Positions 56,847-64,000 of a stretch of DNA of 64,000 nucleotides are shown here, piece by piece (position 1 is the first letter of the stretch; each line of letters opens with the position of its first letter). The notes beneath the pieces are model-generated. The model had not been told where the DNA came from, made no database searches, and worked only from the letters and a program-made list of their open reading frames with translations. Source of the stretch: Iodobacter ciconiae (GTDB lineage Bacteria; Pseudomonadota; Gammaproteobacteria; Burkholderiales; Chitinibacteraceae). A program made the position numbers and the translations under genes. The stretch is from NCBI RefSeq assembly GCF_003952345.1, contig NZ_CP034433.1, positions 248,001-312,000 of the forward strand, in the 5' to 3' direction.

Positions 56847-57677
56847 TTACAGAGCCACCACAATGTTTTTAACCCACTTAGAAAACTTCTCGGACACGCT
56901 GTTGGCCACATCGACTACGGCTGCATGATTATGATGGGTTTTAGCGAGGCCCGTCGCCATATTGGTAATGCAGGAAATACCCAGCACTTCCATGCCAAAG
57001 TAATTTGCCATGATTACTTCGTAAACGGTCGACATACCGACTGAGTCTGCGCCGTAGGACTGAACCATTTTAATTTCAGCGCGTGTTTCGTAAGTGGGGC
57101 CGGTCATCTTCACATACGTGCCTTTCTTGGGCGTAACACCCGATTCAGCAGCCAGAGATTCAGCCAGCGCAATCAGGCGTGGTGAGTAGGGGGCAGTCTG
57201 GTCCAGAAAACGCGGGCCTGCAGCATCATCGTTTTTGCCGATCAGCGGATGATTACCGGTTAGGTTGATATGATCATCAATAATCATGATGTCACCTGCG
57301 GTAAAGCTTGGGTTGCAGCCACCTGCTGCATTGCTGACGATCAGCTGCTTAATGCCCAGCTCTTTAAATACAGCAATCGGGAAAGTCACTTCCTGTGGGG
57401 TGTAGCCTTCGTAGTAATGAAAGCGGCCTTCCATAATCAGGACATTCTTGCCATCTGCCACTTCGGCAATGGTCAGTTTGCCCTTATGGCCCGCTACGGA
57501 AGATTGTGGAAAATGCGGAATATCACCGTAAGAAATACTTTCTAGCACTTTAATAATTTTAGTGAAGTCGCCTAAACCGGAGCCCAGAATAACGGCTGTT
57601 TGCGGGATGGCATGGCTGAAAGCTTTTTGCAGATGAGCGGCAGAAAGCTTGGCTTCTTCATGACGAACGTTATTCAT
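56847..57677 (-). CDS. Purine-nucleoside phosphorylase (trimeric class)
   Basis: Splits inosine/guanosine-type nucleosides with phosphate. 276 residues. Motifs: AVILGSGLGDFTKIIK (phosphate loop), SVAGHKGKLTIAEV, GRFHYYEGYTPQEVTFPIAV, VSNAAGGCNPSFTAGDIMII, GPTYETRAEIKMVQSYGADS with VGMSTVYEVIMANYFGM. The phosphate, ribose and purine-binding residues of the low-molecular-mass PNP family appear intact. It is transcribed ahead of the TsgA-like transporter. Confidence 0.94.
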   Translation of the reverse strand: MNNVRHEEAKLSAAHLQKAFSHAIPQTAVILGSGLGDFTKIIKVLESISYGDIPHFPQSSVAGHKGKLTIAEVADGKNVLIMEGRFHYYEGYTPQEVTFPIAVFKELGIKQLIVSNAAGGCNPSFTAGDIMIIDDHINLTGNHPLIGKNDDAAGPRFLDQTAPYSPRLIALAESLAAESGVTPKKGTYVKMTGPTYETRAEIKMVQSYGADSVGMSTVYEVIMANYFGMEVLGISCITNMATGLAKTHHNHAAVVDVANSVSEKFSKWVKNIVVAL

Positions 57678-58491
57678 GGTTGAAATCCTGTTGAAGTATT
57701 TTGGGTTATTTGGTGTGTTTTAAAAATGGCTGGTTTACTTAAGCTCTTCAATCGCATATTTGTAATCGATTGATTTAAAGTCTGAGTTGTTTTAAATCAA
57801 GTCTGTCTGATTCAGATTATACGGGTTTTTGTTTATTAAATGAATAGAGAGATAAGGGAGTTTATTTTTTAAAAGGGGCGATTCTCTATTAAGCACTTGC
57901 TTACAGGCATAGGGTGAAGTAATTACGCTGTGAAGTAATTAAAAAAATAAATTATTAAATGCAATAAATTACCTTTTGCGTGCATTTGGTAAACGTAGGC
58001 TTGTTTTTCACCTCTGCCGAGAGTTAGTAATGGTTCTTAATCCGAGCAGCCTCATTTTATTGCTTTAGAGATTGATCAATCACTGATCAGGTCCGCCGAG
58101 ATAGTCTTTAATCTGTTAATTAGAACAACAAAAAAGTAATTACTTACTACTTAATTAAATCGCTAGTATTTTACATACCTTATGTAATCAATCACGTACT
58201 TGCCATTTATAGATTAAATGTAAGGTTTGTCTTAATAGATAAACACATACAAACATTTATTCATCTGGTTTTTATGAGGCTTGAGTGAGTGCCTGGTGAA
58301 GTATTAGGAAAAGAATGCAGTCTCTGCGTCAGATCCCGGGTAAATATTCGGGGGTGACGATTTAATCCGCTCTTTTTTGTGTTTTTAGCTCTGGCTTGGC
58401 AAAACCAGTAAAATGGGGGAGCAGGAGCGGCGCAAGCTGGCCTCTCCTGCAAAACTTAAGCTGGCTTGCGCCAAGGAGGTGTTTGCCTGTA
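57678..58491. other. Long intergenic region upstream of PNP with AAGTAATTA repeats
   Basis: 814 bases without a credible gene. TGAAGTAATTA occurs twice 16 bp apart (57915 and 57931), and AAGTAATTACTT is a perfect 12-bp palindrome at 58134-58145. These may be operators. The right part (58421-58472) holds interleaved inverted repeats described separately. Confidence 0.5.
58421..58472. other. Interleaved inverted repeats (possible pseudoknot) after the antiporter gene
   Basis: GCAGGAG (58421) pairs with CTCCTGC (58444), and GGCGCAAGC (58429) pairs with GCTTGCGCC (58464), with the arms interleaved so both stems can form only as an H-type pseudoknot (or alternate). It lies 20 bases beyond the stop codon of the antiporter gene, on either strand. 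Confidence 0.5.
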
Positions 58492-59805
58492 TTACAGAAT
58501 CATTACCGCTACCCAGCCAAAAGCGAGTACAGGCAGATTAAAGTGCAGGAAAGTTGGCACTACAGTGTCCCACATATGGTCATGCTGGCCGTCGATATTT
58601 AAGCCTGCTGTTGGCCCCAGTGTGGAATCGGCAGCGGGCGAGCCTGCATCCCCCAGTGCCCCGGCGGTACCAATCAGGCAGACAATGGCTTCAGCGCTTA
58701 AATTCAACTGCATGGCCAGCGGTACATAGATGGTGGCGAGAATAGGTACGGTAGAGAAAGAAGAACCGATTCCCAGTGTAACCACCAGGCCAACCAGCAG
58801 CATTAAAAATACCGCCAGTGCTTTGTTGCCGCCAATATATTGCATGGAGTGCTCAACCAGGCTGGTGACGTCCCCCGTGGCTTTAAGTACTTCGGCAAAG
58901 CCAGAAGCAGCAATCATAATCAGGCCAATACCCGCCATCATCTTCATGCCTTCAGCAAAAATACTATCGGCTTTATTAAGTGGTACTGCACCACCGAGCA
59001 CACAGATTATAAAGCCGACCAGTGCACCAAACAGCATGGAATCAGCATAAAGCTGGGTGATGAAAGTGCCTATCATTGCGAGGGCCGCTACGCAAAGGCT
59101 GCGGGGGCTGTAGTGCACATCTTCACGCTCTACCGCAGCAATGGCACCGATATTGTACTGGCGGGGTTTACGGTAGCTGATAAATACGGCGATCAGTAAG
59201 CCTGTCAACATGCCTAGTGCGGGCAGTGCCATCGCGTGCATTACATCTACATGACTGGCATCCAGGCCCGATTTTACAATATTGCCGAGCAAAATCTGCT
59301 GCAGAAAAATCTCGCCAAAACCAACAGGGAAAACCATATAGGGGGTGACCAGACCAAATGTCAGAATACAGGCGAGCAAACGACGATCAACCTTCAGCTT
59401 GGCCAGGCTATAGAGTAGTGGCGGAACTACCAGTGGGATAAAGGCAATATGAATAGGCAGAATATTTTGTGAGGCAATGGCAAGGCAAAGGAGGGCCAGA
59501 ATGATCCCCCATTTTATTTTGGTCCCGGTACTGCTTTGCTGCGCCAGCCTGGCCAGGCCATCGGCCATGGCGTGGGGCAGGCCTGAGCCAGCCAGTGCCA
59601 GTGCAAATGCACCCAGAAGAGCATAAGACAAAGCAATACCTGCTCCGCCTCCCAGCCCGGAATTAAAAGCAGCAAGCGTTTGTGCAATATTTAGCCCGCC
59701 AAACAGACCGCCTGCCATGGCGCTGATTAAAATGCTGATCACCACATTAACACGGCTAAGAGAGAGTGCCAGCATCAGCGTGACGGCAATTAAGACGGCA
59801 TTCAT
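58492..59805 (-). CDS. Na+/H+ antiporter-like (NhaC/YuiF family) transporter
   Basis: 437 residues with about 11-12 hydrophobic segments. The start ALSLSRVNVVISILISAMAG followed by GLFGGLNIAQTLAAFNSGLG, and the end ALGDAGSPAADSTLGPTAGL, match the YuiF-type antiporter/permease group. Some members carry amino acids rather than sodium, and the neighbouring lysP makes an amino acid substrate possible. It is divergent from lysP. Confidence 0.8.
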   Translation of the reverse strand: MNAVLIAVTLMLALSLSRVNVVISILISAMAGGLFGGLNIAQTLAAFNSGLGGGAGIALSYALLGAFALALAGSGLPHAMADGLARLAQQSSTGTKIKWGIILALLCLAIASQNILPIHIAFIPLVVPPLLYSLAKLKVDRRLLACILTFGLVTPYMVFPVGFGEIFLQQILLGNIVKSGLDASHVDVMHAMALPALGMLTGLLIAVFISYRKPRQYNIGAIAAVEREDVHYSPRSLCVAALAMIGTFITQLYADSMLFGALVGFIICVLGGAVPLNKADSIFAEGMKMMAGIGLIMIAASGFAEVLKATGDVTSLVEHSMQYIGGNKALAVFLMLLVGLVVTLGIGSSFSTVPILATIYVPLAMQLNLSAEAIVCLIGTAGALGDAGSPAADSTLGPTAGLNIDGQHDHMWDTVVPTFLHFNLPVLAFGWVAVMIL

Positions 59806-59935
59806 AAGTGGATTCGGTGGGGAAAAAAAACGGACTTTAACCCGCGATGGGATTTTTTGCTTAGAGAAATAATGAACTTTTCATAAAACGGTTTTATTCC
59901 CGATTCTGTATTTATCTGTGTAATAAATGATTTTC

Positions 59936-59949
59936 TGATGCTAGCATCA
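59936..59949. promoter_or_regulatory. Perfect 14-bp palindrome upstream of lysP
   Basis: TGATGCTAGCATCA is a perfect palindrome between the divergent antiporter and lysP genes, 8 bp before the next hairpin. It looks like an operator, but no regulator gene is adjacent. Confidence 0.5.
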
Positions 59950-59957
59950 CGCGCCCG

Positions 59958-59985
59958 CCGCTTAGGATTGAAGCGGATTTTTTTG
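59958..59985 (+). terminator. Terminator-like hairpin in the lysP leader
   Basis: CCGCTT / AAGCGG stem with a 7-base loop followed by ATTTTTTTG. No gene ends upstream on this strand, so it may be an attenuator in the lysP leader or the end of a short transcript. Confidence 0.6.
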
Positions 59986-60036
59986 CCGTATTCTGTAATG
60001 TTTTAAAGCGCTTTAATGCTAGAAAAGGAAGACGTA

Positions 60037-61500
60037 ATGATTGGAGAAGATACAAGTCAGGCCCACGGCTTAAAGCGTAATTTACGCACCCGCCATCTCA
60101 CCATGATCGCCATTGGCGGATCGATTGGTACGGGGCTATTTGTGGCTTCTGGTGCAACCGTTGCACAGGCCGGGCCCGGTGGTGCCTTGCTGGCCTACGC
60201 CGTGATCGGCCTGATGGTTTATTTTTTGATGACCAGCCTGGCTGAAATGGCTGCCTATATGCCGGTGTCCGGTTCTTTTTCGACCTACGGTGCTAAATTT
60301 GTCGAGCCGGGCTTTGGTTTTGCGCTGGGCTGGAACTACTGGTACAACTGGGCAGTGACCATTGCAGTAGAGCTGGCTGCGGCCAGCATGGTGATGAAAT
60401 TCTGGTTCCCTGACAGCTCCGGCATGCTGTGGAGCGCCTTATTTCTGGGGATTATGTTTGCGCTGAATTTTATCTCGGTAAAAGGCTTTGGCGAGGCAGA
60501 ATACTGGTTTTCTCTCATTAAAGTCGTTACGGTGATTGTATTTATCGGCACCGGCCTCTTTATGGTGTTTGGCATTATGAAAGGCAGCCACACGGTGGGG
60601 CTGGAAAACTTCACCTTGGGCGATGCGCCGTTTGTAGGAGGCTTCCCCGCCATGCTCGGGGTGGCAATGATTGCCGGATTCTCTTTTCAGGGCACCGAGT
60701 TAATTGGTATTGCTGCAGGTGAGTCGGCTAATCCGGAAAGAGACATTCCCCGCGCCATTAAGCAGGTATTCTGGCGCATTCTGTTGTTTTATGTATTTGC
60801 CATTTTAATTATTGGCCTCTTGATTCCCTATACCGACCCTAATCTATTAAAGGGCGATGTTTCCGATATTGGCGTGAGCCCATTTACTCTGGTATTTAAA
60901 AATGCCGGGATTGCTTTTGCCGCCAGCCTAATGAATACCGTGATTTTAACCGCCATTTTATCGGCAGGTAATTCAGGCATGTATGCATCGACACGCATGC
61001 TGTATTCCTTAGCCACCGAAGGTAAGGCGCCAAAGTTATTTGCTAAATTATCCAATAATGGTGTGCCAAGAAATGCGCTTTACGCCACTACAGTTGTAGG
61101 TATGCTGTGCTTTTTTGCCTCTATTTTTGGCGATAAAACTGTTTATCTGTGGTTATTGAACACCTCGGGTATGACTGGCTTTATTGCATGGCTGGGGATT
61201 GCTGTTTGTCATTATCGCTTTCGTAAAGGCTATATTGCCCAGGGGCGTGATTTAAGCGCGCTGCCTTATCGCTCACGTTTTTATCCTATGGGGCCGCTAT
61301 TTGCGTTTGCACTTTGTATGGTGATTATGCTGGGCCAGAATTATCAGGCCTTTATGGCGGGTAATATTGATTGGGCCAGTGTTACAGCAACCTATATTGG
61401 TATCCCTCTCTTTTTAGCAATATGGTTTGGCTATAAATACAAAAATAAAAGTAAATTTGTATCTTTGGCAACGATGGATTTAGATAGTCAGCGGGATTAA
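60037..61500 (+). CDS. lysP: Lysine-specific permease LysP
   Basis: Amino acid-polyamine-organocation transporter, 487 residues, 12 helices. The sequence is very close to E. coli LysP as I know it: LKRNLRTRHLTMIAIGGSIG, GFALGWNYWYNWAVTIAVEL, GFSFQGTELIGIAAGESANP and YLWLLNTSGMTGFIAWLGIA. The ATG at 60037 follows AGGAAGACGTA. LysP in E. coli also helps CadC sense lysine, but no cadC is in the window. Confidence 0.92.
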   Translation: MIGEDTSQAHGLKRNLRTRHLTMIAIGGSIGTGLFVASGATVAQAGPGGALLAYAVIGLMVYFLMTSLAEMAAYMPVSGSFSTYGAKFVEPGFGFALGWNYWYNWAVTIAVELAAASMVMKFWFPDSSGMLWSALFLGIMFALNFISVKGFGEAEYWFSLIKVVTVIVFIGTGLFMVFGIMKGSHTVGLENFTLGDAPFVGGFPAMLGVAMIAGFSFQGTELIGIAAGESANPERDIPRAIKQVFWRILLFYVFAILIIGLLIPYTDPNLLKGDVSDIGVSPFTLVFKNAGIAFAASLMNTVILTAILSAGNSGMYASTRMLYSLATEGKAPKLFAKLSNNGVPRNALYATTVVGMLCFFASIFGDKTVYLWLLNTSGMTGFIAWLGIAVCHYRFRKGYIAQGRDLSALPYRSRFYPMGPLFAFALCMVIMLGQNYQAFMAGNIDWASVTATYIGIPLFLAIWFGYKYKNKSKFVSLATMDLDSQRD

Positions 61501-61951
61501 GCACGGTATGCTTTACCGGGCTTGTATTGTGGCGGATGCCGTTTTGTGTGGTGATGCCTCGCTTTGGTTATACAGGCAGTATTCACCCATAAACTACCTT
61601 CGTTAGCCCGGGCCGTATCTGCTCCTAAAGTAGATAGGGGCTGGGTTTTACGGTATTTATAATGATTTTGAGTAAGTGGTTAAAGGCTGTTGATGTTTGA
61701 TTCATAATTACGCTGGCCCGTGAATTAAATATCAGCAGGCCCAGGCCAGATTTAATTGATACAAAATTGATAAAGTTCGTAATAATAGGTTGGCTTTGGA
61801 TAGATTTTCTATTATTTGTAGAGAATGAGAATAGTTTCTTTATAGAACATGGCGTAGTGCACGCCTGGTGAAGTCAAAGATCTTACAGGGAAAGTCTAAA
61901 AAGATTAGATTGTGAGGTGTTTTTTTAATCATTTATTTTTGGAAAATAACC
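61501..61951. other. Intergenic region between lysP and the chemoreceptor gene
   Basis: 451 bases with no supported gene. I looked for a GCCGATAA FliA promoter in front of the chemoreceptor and saw none. Confidence 0.4.
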
Positions 61952-63565
61952 TTGAAAATTACTCACCGCCTCACTTTATTGGTGGCAACTGCAGCCATAT
62001 CCATATTGCTGCTGATTACGGTCGGTTTTTTAAAGCTGAATGCAATTAATGAGCTGGTTGAAGAGGTGGTGGAAAATGTAATGCCATCTCTGGAGACACT
62101 CAATGATGCCGAGCTTGCCTTTATGGGGGTTCGTCGCTTGGAGTTAAGCCATATTATTGAGGCCGATCCTCAGCAGAAACAGGAAAAAATCAATAAAATA
62201 CAAAATTTGCTGACAGACATTGATCGTTTATTACAAAGTTATGAGAAATTTGCCGATGATGATATTGATCGTAAAAATCTGGCTACAGCCATAGCAGAGT
62301 TTGCCATTTTAAAATCTCTCATTGCAGAAGGTGCACGTTTTTCGCTTTCTTTCCCTCCCGAGGAGGCGAGTGATTATGTTTCCAAACATGTCTCTCCACA
62401 GGCCGAAAAGTTTGCTACGGTCTTGGAAATTGCAAAAAAACATAATAGCGATTATTCCCAAGAGGCTAGTCATGAGGTGAAAGCATTAATCTCCAGTGCA
62501 ATTACTACATCATTAATGGTGGGATCTGCTTTATTATTTTTAGCTTTTGTTTTAGGCATTTGGATTACCCGGGGAATTAAAAAGCCATTACAGGATTTAC
62601 GTCAGTTTCTTGTTGATTTAGGGACAAATTACGATTTTACCCAGCGCATGAAGGTAACGGGGAAGGATGAAATTGCCGACTCATTAAATGCTTTAAATGG
62701 CTTACTGGATACATTGCAAGGCAGTTTGCAACAGCTACATCGAATTGGGCATGATGTTACAGGTACTGCGAGCAAGTTGTCTCTTGGCAGTAATGAGTTG
62801 TCTGATGCATCACAGAATGTAAGTGGAGCAGCATCAAGTATGGCAGCCGGGGTTGAAGAAGTAACTGTCAGTATCGGGCTGGTTGCAGATCGGAGCAGCC
62901 AATGCGATCGCACTGCGCGCGAAGCGGGCAGGATGGCCGCAAGCGGTGGTGACATTATTGAAAGCACTATTCAGAGTATTCAGCAAATTGCTGCAGATGT
63001 TGGTATTTCTGCAGGGCAAATTGAATCATTGAAAGAGCGTACAGCCAGCATTAATAACGTGGTCAACGTGATTAAAGATATTGCCGATCAAACCAATTTA
63101 TTAGCGCTTAATGCTGCTATTGAAGCCGCCCGAGCGGGCGATCTGGGGCGTGGTTTTGCTGTGGTTGCAGATGAAGTTCGCAAGCTTGCCGAGCGCACAA
63201 GCCTTTCAACACAAGAGATCATCACAACGGTGGACGCCATTCAAAGCGAGGCGAATGCGACGGTTTTAAGCATGCAACAAACGGTTAAGCAAGTTGAGCA
63301 TGGGGTGCAGTGCGCTCAGGAAGCGAGTATGGCGATTGCAAGCATTTGCCAGAGTGCGGATCAGGTCGTTGCGCAGGTCAGTGAGATCAGCGAATCCATG
63401 CGTGAGCAAAGCTCAGCCAGCAGCATGATGGCGCAGCAGGTAGAGCGGGTCGCTTTAATGTCCGAAGAAAGCAGCTCTGTTGCTCAAAATACGGCGAATG
63501 AAGGAGAGCGCTTACGGCTGCTAAGCAGCGAGCTGGATGCTGCAATTGCTTATTACCGGGTGTAA
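61952..63565 (+). CDS. Methyl-accepting chemotaxis protein
   Basis: 537-residue chemoreceptor: TM1 (residues about 7-27), a helical periplasmic sensor of about 160 residues, TM2 (about 189-210, [20 protein letters not shown]), a HAMP domain, then the signalling hairpin with the invariant tip [20 protein letters not shown] and [19 protein letters not shown]. The ligand is unknown. A TTG start is used: TTGGAAAATAACC precedes it and no in-frame ATG is near. It likely feeds a CheA pathway elsewhere. Confidence 0.93.
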   Translation: MKITHRLTLLVATAAISILLLITVGFLKLNAINELVEEVVENVMPSLETLNDAELAFMGVRRLELSHIIEADPQQKQEKINKIQNLLTDIDRLLQSYEKFADDDIDRKNLATAIAEFAILKSLIAEGARFSLSFPPEEASDYVSKHVSPQAEKFATVLEIAKKHNSDYSQEASHEVKALISSAITTSLMVGSALLFLAFVLGIWITRGIKKPLQDLRQFLVDLGTNYDFTQRMKVTGKDEIADSLNALNGLLDTLQGSLQQLHRIGHDVTGTASKLSLGSNELSDASQNVSGAASSMAAGVEEVTVSIGLVADRSSQCDRTAREAGRMAASGGDIIESTIQSIQQIAADVGISAGQIESLKERTASINNVVNVIKDIADQTNLLALNAAIEAARAGDLGRGFAVVADEVRKLAERTSLSTQEIITTVDAIQSEANATVLSMQQTVKQVEHGVQCAQEASMAIASICQSADQVVAQVSEISESMREQSSASSMMAQQVERVALMSEESSSVAQNTANEGERLRLLSSELDAAIAYYRV

Positions 63566-63790
63566 CGGTTATTGGGCAGCCCGAATGCTTGCTTAATTCG
63601 GGCTGGCTGTAAAGTTCAGGAATGATATGACAGTAAGCCTTGCCAGAAGATGGGGTTACCCGTTTTGATTGAGGTGCGAATTTTTGTCCAAAACAGCGCG
63701 CAAGCGCAAGAGTAGCCCCATGGCTCATCTAAACACCCTCGCACTGGCCTGTCGTCAAGTTGCAGGTCTATCACGATTAAAGTCGCTCTG

Positions 63791-63823
63791 AAAAAAATAC
63801 CAAAACAGTGTTTTGGTATTTTA
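63791..63823. terminator. Bidirectional terminator after the chemoreceptor
   Basis: AAATACCAAAAC / GTTTTGGTATTT stem with an AGT loop, with flanking A and T runs, between convergent genes. Confidence 0.88.
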
Positions 63824-63833
63824 TAGCCCGTGT

Positions 63834-64000
63834 TTATTTATTAACCATAAGCTCAGGCATTTGAGGAGTAGTAGGGCGCAGACGAATCGATTTTTTAAAT
63901 GCATCGTAGCGAGACATACTTTCTGCAAATGGAGGCGGGTTTTTTGTGAGTAATGGGTATCGTCCACGCGGAACGGTTGCCAGCTCTAATTTAATTAATG
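63834..64000 (-). CDS. C-terminal end of an unidentified protein (partial)
   Basis: A minus-strand frame runs in from the window edge to a TAA at 63834-63836, giving 54 residues including VPRGRYPLLTKNPPPFAES and ending MPELMVNK. The terminator just beyond its stop codon supports a real gene end. I do not recognise the family; too little is visible. Confidence 0.5.
   Translation of the reverse strand, partial: LIKLELATVPRGRYPLLTKNPPPFAESMSRYDAFKKSIRLRPTTPQMPELMVNK

Overview
The window looks like chromosome from a betaproteobacterium of the Neisseriales (Chromobacteriaceae/Iodobacter-like). This rests on protein family flavour and gene order (rph, yicC, gmk-rpoZ-spoT, adjacent birA and coaX), not on a database search. 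It carries about 50 protein genes, one tRNA, and two families of short dispersed intergenic repeats.

Layout. 0-8 kb: end of queA, then tgt (queuosine), a nitronate monooxygenase, rph, an overlapping cluster of acyltransferase-like membrane protein, PP2C phosphatase and Ser/Thr kinase, and divergent yicC. 8-31 kb: a block lying between yicC and gmk, which are neighbours in many proteobacteria. It holds a secreted amidohydrolase, an NrtR-prs-nadV module for nicotinamide salvage with palindromic operators on both promoters, a haem island (hmuR, hmuS, hmuT, hmuU, hmuV facing hutW, hutX, a chuY-like gene and chaN, with Fur boxes), and a three-gene RND efflux operon. 31-36 kb: gmk, rpoZ, spoT, thiS, thiG, trmB. 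36-39 kb: an flgP-flgT-like outer-membrane flagellar ring operon behind a FliA-type promoter, with an unknown third gene. 39-50 kb: SPOR protein, coaX, birA, a two-receiver response regulator, hslV without hslU, a duplicated STAS protein, an LTA-synthase-like enzyme, tRNA-Leu(GAG), hisC and a CheZ-like protein. 50-64 kb: htpG with a near-perfect sigma-32 promoter, small conserved proteins, a hydrolase, msrB, a frameshifted FUSC gene, a purine nucleoside phosphorylase with a TsgA-like transporter, an NhaC/YuiF-like antiporter, lysP and a chemoreceptor.

Genes that work together. Haem passes through HmuR and HmuTUV and can be opened by HmuS or by the radical-SAM HutW route with HutX and a ChuY-like reductase. 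Prs supplies PRPP to NadV, and NrtR probably represses both. FlgP/FlgT, the CheZ-like protein, the response regulator and the MCP point to a motile, chemotactic cell.

The signals most worth a second look are: the mosaic repeat families inserted inside operons and all in one orientation; the NrtR operators; the poly-G tracts in flgT; the frameshift at a poly-G tract in the FUSC gene; and the interleaved inverted repeats (possible pseudoknot) after the antiporter gene. I see no CRISPR array, transposase, integrase or recognisable defence system.
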